A stretch of 64,000 nt of DNA. Source: Mycobacterium sp. GA-0227b (GTDB lineage: Bacteria; Actinomycetota; Actinomycetes; Mycobacteriales; Mycobacteriaceae). The DNA lies in contig NZ_LQIK01000006.1 in the NCBI RefSeq assembly GCF_001499855.1, forward strand, positions 1 through 64,000, read 5' to 3'. Below, in pieces: positions 26,561-34,430 of this stretch. How positions within the stretch are numbered: the first letter of the stretch is position 1; each line of letters opens with the position of its first letter. The notes under the pieces were generated by a model. The model searched no databases and was not told the origin of the DNA. It saw only the letters and a list, made by a program, of their open reading frames with translations. The position numbers and the translations under genes are program-made.

Positions 26561-27193
26561 ATGAGTGAGTACGATCTGCACTCGCTGATTCTTGCGTGCG
26601 ACTTTCGAGTCGATGATGTCGAGCGAATGTGGAAATGGCTCAAGAAACGTCACGATAATTTGCAATCAATTGGTGCCCATCATGTCGTCGTGTACACGTC
26701 GATTTGGGAGCCGAACCGCGTGCTCGTGACAATTGGAATCCGCAACCCCCGGTCAATTCGCGACGTTTTGCGCTCGTCGGCGGTTTTCGAGGTGTTCGAC
26801 GTCGCCGGAGTCGACGACATTCCGCCGGTGTTCGGCGGCGAAGTGGTCGAGAAGATCGACCTGTACGCCCCCTCGCCCGCGGATCACGTGGGCCGCGTGG
26901 TGGTGGGCGTCATGTCGTCGGTCGAGGACGTGTCGGCGCTGATGGTCAAGGTGCACGACGGTATCGAGCGCTTCAAGCGCAGCGGGGTGCGCAAGATCTG
27001 GGTCTACCGCGCGCTGGACGACGGACACGAAGTGATGATCCTGCAGGAGATCGAGGACGAGCTCGCCGCCAGGCAGTGGATCGATCACCCCGATGCGGCC
27101 GCTGAGTGGATGTCCAACGTCGGGCTTGGCGCCTATCCGACGCAGTTCGTCGGTCGGTTCGCCCACCTGATGAGCGTCGACGGGCAGGGCTGA
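26561..27193 (+). CDS. Conserved-type protein of unknown function in bacterioferritin cluster
   Basis: A 210-residue soluble protein I cannot assign. It appears to be two related alpha/beta units: residues 25-105 (GAHHVVVYTSIWEPNRVLVTIGIRN... GVDDIPPVFGGEVVEKIDLY) and 130-207 (GVRKIWVYRALDDGHEVMILQEIED... GLGAYPTQFVGRFAHLMSV), each with a VY strand, an IED/IRN turn, a helix and a closing P..F.G strand. This resembles tandem dimeric alpha/beta-barrel (ferredoxin-like) domains. It lies 37 bases downstream of the iron boxes and three bases before bfd, so it is probably iron-regulated and cotranscribed with the ferredoxin. Confidence 0.75.
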   Translation: MSEYDLHSLILACDFRVDDVERMWKWLKKRHDNLQSIGAHHVVVYTSIWEPNRVLVTIGIRNPRSIRDVLRSSAVFEVFDVAGVDDIPPVFGGEVVEKIDLYAPSPADHVGRVVVGVMSSVEDVSALMVKVHDGIERFKRSGVRKIWVYRALDDGHEVMILQEIEDELAARQWIDHPDAAAEWMSNVGLGAYPTQFVGRFAHLMSVDGQG

Positions 27194-27196
27194 CCG

Positions 27197-27406
27197 ATGT
27201 TTGTCTGCCTGTGTACCGGAGTCACCAGCCACGACGTCACCGAATGCGTGGCCAACGGAGCCCGGACGTCCAAACAGATCGCCGAGGCCTGCGGCGCCGG
27301 CGGCGACTGCGGGCGGTGCCGGCGCACCCTGCGGGCGATCCTCGCGGCGCACGCCGAGGTCGAGGTCGAGGTCGACCACCCGGTGCCCAGGGTGGCGAGT
27401 CGCTAG
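27197..27406 (+). CDS. bfd: Bacterioferritin-associated ferredoxin (Bfd)
   Basis: A 69-residue [2Fe-2S] protein. The four cluster cysteines are in the Bfd arrangement: CxC at the start (MFVCLCTGV) and CxxC in GGDCGRCRRTL, with the GARTSKQIAEACGAG helix between. Bfd gives electrons to bacterioferritin heme to release stored iron. It follows the unknown gene by three bases and lies near divergent bfrA, the expected partner. The acidic tail (EVEVEVDHPVPRV) is variable in the family. Confidence 0.92.
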   Translation: MFVCLCTGVTSHDVTECVANGARTSKQIAEACGAGGDCGRCRRTLRAILAAHAEVEVEVDHPVPRVASR

Positions 27407-27413
27407 CGGGCCG

Positions 27414-28184
27414 CTAGGCTGGCCCGCGCTTACCAGTGAACTCTGCCAGCGCGCTCGCGTTAGCCGCGGCGCCCATCAACACCGCGAAATGTTCGATCTC
27501 CCTGGCGGTGGCGGCGGCGATGCCGTCCCGGGTCGGGGCGGTGATGGTCTGCTTGACCGCCATCAAGCTCGCGACGGGCCGCGCCGCGAGTATGTCGGCG
27601 TGACGGCGGGCTTCGGGCAACAGCTCCTCGGGCGCGCACACCTTCCACGCCAGCCCCATTCGCTGTGCCTCATCCGCATCCACCCACTCAGATGACATCA
27701 GCAGCCAGGCGGCATTCTGGCGGCCCATCAACCGCGGCAGCAGGTACGACGACGCGGCCTCAGGCGCGACACCGAGGCTGGTGAACGGCGTCTTCAGCCG
27801 TGCGGTCGCCGACATGAAGACCAGATCCGCGTAGCCCAGAATCGTTGCCCCGATACCGACACCGACCCCGTTGACGGCGCAGATCAACGGTTTCGGGAAG
27901 TCTGCGAGCGCATCGACCATGGTCGTGAAATGGCTGCCCTGCTCGTTGAACGCGGGATCGGTGATGCGCCTTTGCATCTCGACGAGATCGTTGCCCGCGC
28001 TGAACGCCCGTCCCTCACCGGTCAGCAGCACCACCGCGACGTCGGGGTCGGCGGCGGCCTCGCGAAGGGCGACGGCGGTCGCGCAGTACATCTCCTCGTT
28101 GAACGCGTTGAGCACCTCGGGCCGGTTCAGGGTCAGGGTGCGGACCCGGTTGTCGTCGGCGATCTGCAGGGTCGTGTCAGCCAC
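27414..28184 (-). CDS. Enoyl-CoA hydratase/isomerase family protein
   Basis: A 256-residue crotonase. The oxyanion-hole segments are FSAGNDL and the NGVGVGIGATIL turn; GVAPEAASSYLLPRLMG is at the second active-site region, where one of the usual catalytic glutamates (E of PEA) is present. It probably hydrates or isomerises an acyl-CoA. The specific pathway is unknown; mycobacteria carry many paralogues. It converges with bfd with an 7-base gap. Confidence 0.87.
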   Translation of the reverse strand: MADTTLQIADDNRVRTLTLNRPEVLNAFNEEMYCATAVALREAAADPDVAVVLLTGEGRAFSAGNDLVEMQRRITDPAFNEQGSHFTTMVDALADFPKPLICAVNGVGVGIGATILGYADLVFMSATARLKTPFTSLGVAPEAASSYLLPRLMGRQNAAWLLMSSEWVDADEAQRMGLAWKVCAPEELLPEARRHADILAARPVASLMAVKQTITAPTRDGIAAATAREIEHFAVLMGAAANASALAEFTGKRGPA

Positions 28185-28303
28185 GGCAGCAGCGTAAGCG
28201 CTCCGCGAACTGACAGCCGCGGGCGGGTGCGACGAGCCGGATCGCGCGGGGCTGTTTCATCCTCACGGTGTCGTATCCGGCCCGATCACCGCGGTTCTTC
28301 CTG

Positions 28304-29017
28304 TCACCGGGAAGTGTTGGTAGCGAACGGGGTTCGATAGACATAACGACTGGTCGGCACCGTGTCGACGTCGTGGTTCGCGCCGAACGCTTCGGTGCTG
28401 GCCACCATGCGGTCCATCCGGCTGCGCAACTCGACGTCGTCGGCCGCACCGAAGAACGCGTGCAGATCGGAGGTCGCCGCTTCGGGGAACAGCTCCTCGA
28501 CGATCGCTGCGATGGCCGGCGCCGCCGGCGTCAACGCGCGGACCACAGCGTTCTGCGTGTAACCGAACGTCGACTGCGTCTCGATGGCCACGGGTGTGTG
28601 GTCGACGTGCCAGCGCGTCAGCCAGGTCGCCTCGTCCAGCTCGGCCGGTCTGCGCAGCAACGCGACGTTGGCCAGGCCTTCGGTGCGTTGCCCGGGACGG
28701 GTGTCCGGCGGGGCGAGCGGGACCGATTCGGTGACGAGGTAGGCCGCGACCTCGTCGGCCTCCTTGCTCAGCCGGGCGAGCGCAGCGGTCACCGCGTCGC
28801 CGTAATACTGCTGCGTCCACAGGCTGACGAACCCGACCACCGGCGGGTCCAGCGTCGTCAGCGTCATCAACGAATCGCGCACCGGATCGTCGCGCACGTT
28901 GACGGTCAGCCCCGGAAAACCGAGGGCGAGCAGGTCGGTCACGACGGGTCCCCGAATCCGCTCGGCCCACGCCTCGTCTGCGTCCGTCGCTCTGAGCGTG
29001 ATGATGATCTTTTCCAC
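28304..29017 (-). CDS. Conserved-type protein with EthD-like features
   Basis: A 237-residue soluble protein. The central stretch RPAELDEATWLTRWHVDHTPVAIETQSTFGYTQN has the W..H..H pattern common in EthD-type dimeric alpha/beta-barrel proteins, which assist P450 or lipid oxidation in some clusters. The C-terminal half (VEELFPEAATSDLHAFFGAADD) also fits. The assignment is tentative. It lies 26 bases upstream, on the same strand, from nothing clearly related: the next genes are the hydratase operon further right. Confidence 0.45.
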   Translation of the reverse strand: MEKIIITLRATDADEAWAERIRGPVVTDLLALGFPGLTVNVRDDPVRDSLMTLTTLDPPVVGFVSLWTQQYYGDAVTAALARLSKEADEVAAYLVTESVPLAPPDTRPGQRTEGLANVALLRRPAELDEATWLTRWHVDHTPVAIETQSTFGYTQNAVVRALTPAAPAIAAIVEELFPEAATSDLHAFFGAADDVELRSRMDRMVASTEAFGANHDVDTVPTSRYVYRTPFATNTSR

Positions 29018-29043
29018 GAGGTGAACTCAACGCCCGGCGGCGC

Positions 29044-29415
29044 TCAGGCTTCCAGCCGCTGGCGGATCGCGGCGAGGCGCTGCCGGAGTTCCGCTTCGCC
29101 GATGATGCCGTGCGCCACCAGCGAATGCGCGAGTGACACCAACTGGTTCTCCGGATAGGGCAGGTTCGAGTACCGCGTCGCCGACAGCACGTCCTCCTCG
29201 TCGCGGCGCTGCTTGAAGTCCGGGACGTCGGCGTCGCAGGCGGCGCGGTCGAGCGCGTCGCACATACCGTCCAGGCTGGTCTTCCACGGCGGCACCGGGT
29301 TCTCCACCCCGTACTTGGCGGCCATCCGGGACCACACCTGGTTGCGCTCGACGATCTCTTCCAGAGGTGCGATCGCCGCCCGCTCGACGCCCGCCGAATC
29401 GGGTGTGCCGCTCAT
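29044..29415 (-). CDS. Nitrile hydratase accessory/beta-like small subunit
   Basis: A 123-residue protein. Its C-terminal half (YSNLPYPENQLVSLAHSLVAHGIIGEAELRQRLAAIRQRLEA) is visibly related to residues 90-135 of the beta subunit encoded upstream (YLGLPYYGRWLLAVARVLVEKHHIGLTELSERMAEV). Such beta-N-terminus-like proteins act as metallochaperones (P14K/NhlE-type) for nitrile hydratase or as a subunit in thiocyanate hydrolase. The start overlaps the alpha-subunit stop (ATGA). It is the last gene of the three-gene operon. Confidence 0.75.
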   Translation of the reverse strand: MSGTPDSAGVERAAIAPLEEIVERNQVWSRMAAKYGVENPVPPWKTSLDGMCDALDRAACDADVPDFKQRRDEEDVLSATRYSNLPYPENQLVSLAHSLVAHGIIGEAELRQRLAAIRQRLEA

Positions 29416-30125
29416 GCTTTCGGTACGGGATGAACGGCCGGGCGGGTGTCGGTGATGACGTTGGTGGTCACCCCCGCTTTCGGCAGCGCGACGCCGATCA
29501 AGCAGTCGCGCGTGACGATTTCGGCGAGTTGTTCCTCGGTCCAGTCCTCGGTGCCCTCGGGGCGCATGGGCATCACCATGAACCGGTGCTTCTGATTGGA
29601 ATCCTGTACCCGGATGGCGATCTCGTCGGGCAGGTAAAGGCCGAACTCCGCCAGCACCTGGCGCGGCCAGCGGACCATGCGCCTGCGGTAGTTCGGCGTG
29701 CGGTACCACTCGGGTGAGTTGCCCAGGATGGGGCGCGGGTAGCAGGAGCACAGCGCGCAGACGATCACGTTGTGCAGTGTCGGGGTGTCGGCGAGGATTT
29801 CGAACGCGGTGAAGTCGCTGGGTGTACCGAATCCGGTCGGTTCCATCCAGTCGACGCCGACCTCCTTGCTGGCGGTCATGGGTTCGACAAGGGCGAGCTT
29901 CTTGAATTCGGGATCCAGCCACGCCCGGGCCACCAGGGTCGCCGCCGGAGTCGGCCCGATCTGCTCGGCGAACTCGGTGAAACGCCGATGCTCCTCGGCG
30001 GTGAAGATGCCCTTCTCGATGCACAGTTCGCGTAACGCGATCTCGAGGACCTCGAAGTCGGTGATCTCGTCGACCATCGGTGCGACGGTGCGGTCGTGAT
30101 CGTGATCGTGGTCGTGACCGGTCAT
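29412..30125 (-). CDS. Nitrile hydratase/thiocyanate hydrolase alpha-type (metal) subunit
   Basis: A 237-residue metal-binding subunit. The claw motif is VCALCSCYPRPILG, with ligands C123, C126 and C128 in C-x-x-C-S-C; the second position is Ala, where cobalt enzymes usually have Thr and iron enzymes Ser. The stretch ILGNSPEWYRTPNYRRRMVRWPRQVLAEFGL recalls the thiocyanate hydrolase gamma chain as well as NHase alpha. The N-terminus carries HDHDHDHD (residues 4-11), a possible metal-binding leader. It should hydrate nitriles or hydrolyse thiocyanate, with the beta subunit. Start and stop overlap both neighbours by four bases. Confidence 0.82.
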   Translation of the reverse strand: MTGHDHDHDHDRTVAPMVDEITDFEVLEIALRELCIEKGIFTAEEHRRFTEFAEQIGPTPAATLVARAWLDPEFKKLALVEPMTASKEVGVDWMEPTGFGTPSDFTAFEILADTPTLHNVIVCALCSCYPRPILGNSPEWYRTPNYRRRMVRWPRQVLAEFGLYLPDEIAIRVQDSNQKHRFMVMPMRPEGTEDWTEEQLAEIVTRDCLIGVALPKAGVTTNVITDTRPAVHPVPKA

Positions 30126-30958
30126 GCGGCGGCCTCCAGCCAATGCTCGGGAACCTCGGTCTGTATGACGTCGTCGCCGGTGCCGGTGTAGCCGTGCCAC
30201 AACTCCGACATGGTGAACCGCACGACGTAGAACCATTCCGGCTTGGCCGGGCGGTCCCACGTCTCGTCCTCGGCCGCCGGGCTCTCATAGGCGACGGTCG
30301 CGATCTCGCCTCTGGCGCCGCGCACGTACTCCGGAGTGCGGGTGTAGAAGATCACCGGCAACTCGCGCACGACGACCGCGTCGCCGACCTTGAATTTCGG
30401 CTCGCCCGCCTGCCCGGCATAGACCTGCGGATCGCCCTTGCCGACGGCGTGCTTGTGGTGGGCGTTGCGCTTGACCGCCGCCCCGTCCCCTTCGAACTTC
30501 GGCTTCGCTTCCAGTGTCTTTCCGGCCAGGCCGCCCTCGTAGCGCGCCTTGACCTCTGCCATCCGTTCGCTCAACTCGGTCAATCCGATGTGATGTTTTT
30601 CGACCAGCACCCGCGCGACGGCCAACAGCCAGCGGCCGTAGTACGGCAGGCCCAGGTATTCAGCCCTGCCCACATCGACGTTGCCGAGCCGGCGGCGTTC
30701 CTCCGAGAGCCAGATGCCGCGCCAGGCAAGGACCTCGCAGATCACATACGTCATGTGCTCCCAGAGTTCGTACTGCTTGTTCTCGTACTTCATCGGCGCA
30801 TCGGGTTCGCCGCCGACATCATGGACGGGTTTGAGGTATGCGGTGATCCGGTGGTGATCAAGGAGATCCGGGGTGGGCGCATCCGGAAGTTCGGGATAGG
30901 CCGATTTCAACCGGGCCACCAGATCGAGTTGAGCTGCTCGCTCGGCCGCCGTGCTCAT
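30122..30958 (-). CDS. Nitrile hydratase/thiocyanate hydrolase beta-type subunit
   Basis: A 278-residue beta subunit. The N-terminal helical half has the family HDVGG (KPVHDVGGEPDAPMKY), followed by the helix bundle. The C-terminal SH3-like barrel is recognisable from KFKVGDAVVVRELPVIFYTRTPEYVRGARGEI and FYVVRFTMSELW. It leads the operon beta-alpha-accessory, with ATGA overlaps. An insertion of about 45 Lys/His-rich residues separates the halves. The subunit wraps the alpha chain and completes the active site. Confidence 0.82.
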   Translation of the reverse strand: MSTAAERAAQLDLVARLKSAYPELPDAPTPDLLDHHRITAYLKPVHDVGGEPDAPMKYENKQYELWEHMTYVICEVLAWRGIWLSEERRRLGNVDVGRAEYLGLPYYGRWLLAVARVLVEKHHIGLTELSERMAEVKARYEGGLAGKTLEAKPKFEGDGAAVKRNAHHKHAVGKGDPQVYAGQAGEPKFKVGDAVVVRELPVIFYTRTPEYVRGARGEIATVAYESPAAEDETWDRPAKPEWFYVVRFTMSELWHGYTGTGDDVIQTEVPEHWLEAAA

Positions 30959-31248
30959 GACGAGTCCCTTCGTTGCCGCGGCCGGCCATCGGACGGCAAT
31001 CGCGGGTGCGCTCGGTGCTTCTCGTGCGACGTCAGCTGACTTTATCCGCGCACCCGCATGCTCGCAGGGGAATCGGATCCAGGACCGGGATCCGGTCGTC
31101 GGCGCGAGCTTTGCGCTGTGCCCCACGATATTTGACGCATCGGCAGGTGCGGGCATTGCGCGACGGGCGGAATCAGCCCGGCGACGCCACCTATCCGACG
31201 CGCGTGTGCTGCAGCCGAGAGAACCCGCGGAGGCGTCAGAATGAATGG
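30959..31248. other. Divergent intergenic region, hydratase operon / FUSC gene
   Basis: The 290 bases between the beta-subunit start and the FUSC gene hold no convincing gene and no strong hairpin. They presumably carry both promoters; a cobalt or nitrogen regulator site could not be identified by eye. Confidence 0.5.
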
Positions 31249-33237
31249 GTGAGCACCGGCAGGCGGATCATCGACGCTCTCCGGCCGACCATCCCCGACA
31301 TCGGGGCGGCGGCGAGGAGCCTGCTCGCGGTGCTGGCGGTGGCCGCCATCGGATTGCTTTGGGATTCGGGCGCGACCGCGGTGTGGGCGGCGAGCGCGGC
31401 GGCGGTCGCCGGGGCCATCGGACTGCAGGACAGCCCCGGCGGGCGGATCACCCGGGTGCTCGTCGTAGCCGTGGAAATGGGGGCCGCGGTTTTCCTCGGG
31501 TCGCTGGCGTCCTCGTTCGACGTCGTGTTCGTCGCCGTGCTCGCACTGTGGTGCTTCGCCGCCGGACTGCAGTGGGCGGTAGGCGCCAAGGCCGGCCTCG
31601 TCGCCGCCGCGGCCGGTGCGCTGCTCGCGATCGCGCCGCCACTGGCGCCGTCGGCGGGGTCGGTGCTGGTCCCGACCATCCTGACGATGGCCGCTGCCGC
31701 TGTGCAGGCAGCGTTGATCGCCGTCTGGCCGCCGCAGCGGTGGCGCACTCAGCGTGACGCGTTGACCGAGGCCTATCGAGCACTGGCCACCGCTGCGCGA
31801 GAGGGCGCGCAGGACGCCAAGACCCCCGCCGCGGCGGTACTGATGCCGTCGTTGCGCGATGCGTTCGTCGACACTCAAGCCGGCCGTCATCCCGAGGCCT
31901 ACCGCGGCGGGCACCGGGTGCCCGAACGGATCATGGCGACGTTGCGCACGCTGCGCGGCGCACCTGACGAAACCCGCGAAGCGGTCTCACGGGTGCTCGC
32001 GGCCGCAGCCGATGTGCTGGACGCGATCGCCGGGCACAGCCGCACCGCGAGGCGTGACGCCGAGCACGGCCTGGTCCGTTTGGACACCGCGACAGCGGCG
32101 CTCGACGGTCCCGACGATGCTGCCGCGAAACGGCTTTCGCAACAGTTGCACGAAGCCGCGGAACTGCGTTTCCCCGATCTGTATCGGCCCGATCTCGTCA
32201 ACCCGCTGCGTGCGGCCCGTGCGGCGGTGCGGGCGCACATGACGCTGACGTCGCCGATTCTGCGGCACGCCATCCGGTTGTCCGCGGCCATCGCGGTCGG
32301 TGCCGCCGCCGACCGGTTCGCACCGGTCGCCTACGGCTACTGGATCCTGCTCACCGTGTTGATGGTGTTGCGGCCCGAGACCGCTCACACCTACACGCGC
32401 TGCGTCGGCCGACTTGCGGGCATAGCGAGCGGAATCCTGGTTGCCTCGCTGGTCGCACTGCTGCTGCACCCGACGGGATTACTCGCCGCCGTGCTGGCCA
32501 CGCTCTGCCTCGCATCGACGTACGCCGCGACCAGGACGGGTTACATCGCCACCAGTGCGACCGTCGCGGCCGCCGCCGTGTTCCTCCTCGAAATCGACAC
32601 CGCCACTTCGGGTGCGACGCTCGAGGACCGTCTGTTCTCGGTTGTCATCGGTGGCGGCCTTGCGGTGGTCGCGCATGTCGCACTGCCCGATCACGCGCTG
32701 ACCCGGCTGCATCACCGGGCCGGCGAGCTGCTCAAGACCGAGATCGACTATGCCGCAACGGTCATCCGCGCCTACGTTCATCGACTCGACCATCCCGCCG
32801 ACGCCGTGTCCTCGGCGTGGCAACGCGCATTCCGCGCCCGCGCCGGGTTCGAAGCCGCCTCGGGTGCCACCCGGATGGAGTCCCGCGAGCTACGGCGGTG
32901 GTTGCGCTCGTACCGCACCGCGGTGAACGCGGTCACCATCTCGTGCACCGCGTTGGAGGACAGCCTGCCGAGCCGTCCGCCCACGTCGCTGACCCCCGAA
33001 TTCATCGCCGCCGTGGACGATTTCGTCGACGCCCTGCGCGGGGCGCCGCCGAACCCCGGGACACCGTGGACCGTCGACCTCGCGGCGTTGACGGCCGCCA
33101 ACCAGCAGGTGCGCGAGCGGGCGGCGGGGCTCACCGGCGAGGACGGCGCCGCCCGGGTACTGGTCGCCGAGATCGCGTCGATCACCCGTAGCCTGTCCGG
33201 GATCGCCGCTATCCGCGAGACCGCCTCGACCGAATGA
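31249..33237 (+). CDS. FUSC-family (aromatic acid exporter-like) membrane protein
   Basis: A 662-residue protein with two similar halves. Each has a membrane block (about residues 25-165 and 340-475) followed by a helical cytoplasmic domain, the layout of FUSC/ArAE proteins such as AaeB and YccS. The second block has the conserved FAPVAYGYWILLTVLMVLRPETAHTYTR, close to the family PYWA.LT..VVLQP stretch. It may export aromatic acids or strengthen the envelope. GTG 31249 follows the GCGGAGGCGT ribosome site. Confidence 0.82.
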   Translation: MSTGRRIIDALRPTIPDIGAAARSLLAVLAVAAIGLLWDSGATAVWAASAAAVAGAIGLQDSPGGRITRVLVVAVEMGAAVFLGSLASSFDVVFVAVLALWCFAAGLQWAVGAKAGLVAAAAGALLAIAPPLAPSAGSVLVPTILTMAAAAVQAALIAVWPPQRWRTQRDALTEAYRALATAAREGAQDAKTPAAAVLMPSLRDAFVDTQAGRHPEAYRGGHRVPERIMATLRTLRGAPDETREAVSRVLAAAADVLDAIAGHSRTARRDAEHGLVRLDTATAALDGPDDAAAKRLSQQLHEAAELRFPDLYRPDLVNPLRAARAAVRAHMTLTSPILRHAIRLSAAIAVGAAADRFAPVAYGYWILLTVLMVLRPETAHTYTRCVGRLAGIASGILVASLVALLLHPTGLLAAVLATLCLASTYAATRTGYIATSATVAAAAVFLLEIDTATSGATLEDRLFSVVIGGGLAVVAHVALPDHALTRLHHRAGELLKTEIDYAATVIRAYVHRLDHPADAVSSAWQRAFRARAGFEAASGATRMESRELRRWLRSYRTAVNAVTISCTALEDSLPSRPPTSLTPEFIAAVDDFVDALRGAPPNPGTPWTVDLAALTAANQQVRERAAGLTGEDGAARVLVAEIASITRSLSGIAAIRETASTE

Positions 33238-33241
33238 ACGC

Positions 33242-33886
33242 CTAGCCCAGTGCCTCACGCGCGCCGGTTGAGGCGAAGCCCAGCCAGGTGTGCCGGTTGC
33301 CGGCCCAGCACCAGCCGACCTTCGGTGCGTCACGGTTGGCGGCGCCGTCGCGACCGGTGCCGTTGCTGATCCACACGGCGGGCGTCCTGGCATCCAGCGC
33401 ACCCGACGGCTTGCGCCGCCGCGAACCGATGGTCATGAAGCAGCGGTTGCGTTGCAGCGTGTCGGGCTGCTGCAACAGCCAGTGCAGGCCCTCGGTCAGT
33501 GTCAACGGCGAGCGCCCGGCGCCGGCGATGGCCGGAAGCGCTTCGTCGGGACTCCAGTTCGCCATCGCGTCTCCCCGATCCGGCTCGCGCACCACATACA
33601 GCGGGGCGTCCGGCAGCAGCACCGACGGGATTGGGGTGAAGTCGTCGACGTCGACCATGTCGGACACCACGAAGCCCGGTTTGCCGTTGCAGCGCACCAG
33701 CGGCGCCAACGCGGATGCGGGCACCAGGTCTGGGTGCACAGCCAGCAGCGCACGCCGACCCGCCGGCCGCGCGCACATCCCGCGCAAGCGGCCGGCGGGC
33801 AGCCGGGCAAGGTCGTGCACACCCAGCCGGATCAGTGTCTCGGCTTGTTCGGCGAGGGCCGGCAACGGCGTGGTGAGGGTCGGCAT
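33242..33886 (-). CDS. DUF5701-type protein
   Basis: A 214-residue soluble actinobacterial protein. It begins MPTLTTPLPALAEQAETLIRLGVHDLARL and contains VRCNGKPGFVVSDMVDVDDFTPIPSV and a closing NRDAPKVGWCWAGNRHTWLGFA, which I associate with DUF5701. No catalytic motif is recognised and no function is known. It converges on the FUSC gene with a 4-base gap and is divergent from the deaminase. Confidence 0.62.
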   Translation of the reverse strand: MPTLTTPLPALAEQAETLIRLGVHDLARLPAGRLRGMCARPAGRRALLAVHPDLVPASALAPLVRCNGKPGFVVSDMVDVDDFTPIPSVLLPDAPLYVVREPDRGDAMANWSPDEALPAIAGAGRSPLTLTEGLHWLLQQPDTLQRNRCFMTIGSRRRKPSGALDARTPAVWISNGTGRDGAANRDAPKVGWCWAGNRHTWLGFASTGAREALG

Positions 33887-33950
33887 GGGCCGACAACGAA
33901 GCACGCCCGCCCGATAGTTCCTGCTGCGACTGATCCGTAGACTTCGACAG

Positions 33951-34430
33951 ATGGCCATCAGCGACGACGATCTCGCCCGCCTCGGCCGCTGCGTGGAACT
34001 GGCGCGAGAGGCGCTCGACGAAGGCGATGAACCGTTCGGCTCACTGCTGGTCGACGGGACCGGCCGGACATTGTTCGAGGATCGCAACCGCGTCAAGGAC
34101 GGCGACCGGACCCGCCACCCAGAGTTCGCGATCGTCCGCTGGGCGGTGGCCAACCTGAGCCCCGAGCAGCGGGCCGACGCAACCGTGTACACCTCCGGGG
34201 AGCACTGCCCGATGTGCGCGGCGGGCCACGCCTGGGTCGGTCTCGGACGCATCGTGTATGCCACGTCGTCGGCGCAGCTGACCGGATGGCTGACCGAATG
34301 GGGGGCGCCGACGTCACCCGTTGCGCCGCTGCCGATCACGACGGTGGCCCCCGGCGTCGTGGTAGACGGGCCGGCCGCGCAGTTCAGCGACACGATGAAG
34401 ACCCTCTACGAGGCGAAGTTCCGGCCGTGA
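33951..34430 (+). CDS. Cytidine/deoxycytidylate deaminase-family nucleoside deaminase
   Basis: A 159-residue zinc deaminase. The zinc and catalytic residues are in RHPEFAIV (HxE, with Phe in place of the usual Ala) and EHCPMCAAGH (PCxxC). Family members deaminate guanine, cytosine or adenine derivatives. The specific base is not decidable. The stop codon overlaps the GTG start of the amylase-like gene. Confidence 0.82.
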   Translation: MAISDDDLARLGRCVELAREALDEGDEPFGSLLVDGTGRTLFEDRNRVKDGDRTRHPEFAIVRWAVANLSPEQRADATVYTSGEHCPMCAAGHAWVGLGRIVYATSSAQLTGWLTEWGAPTSPVAPLPITTVAPGVVVDGPAAQFSDTMKTLYEAKFRP

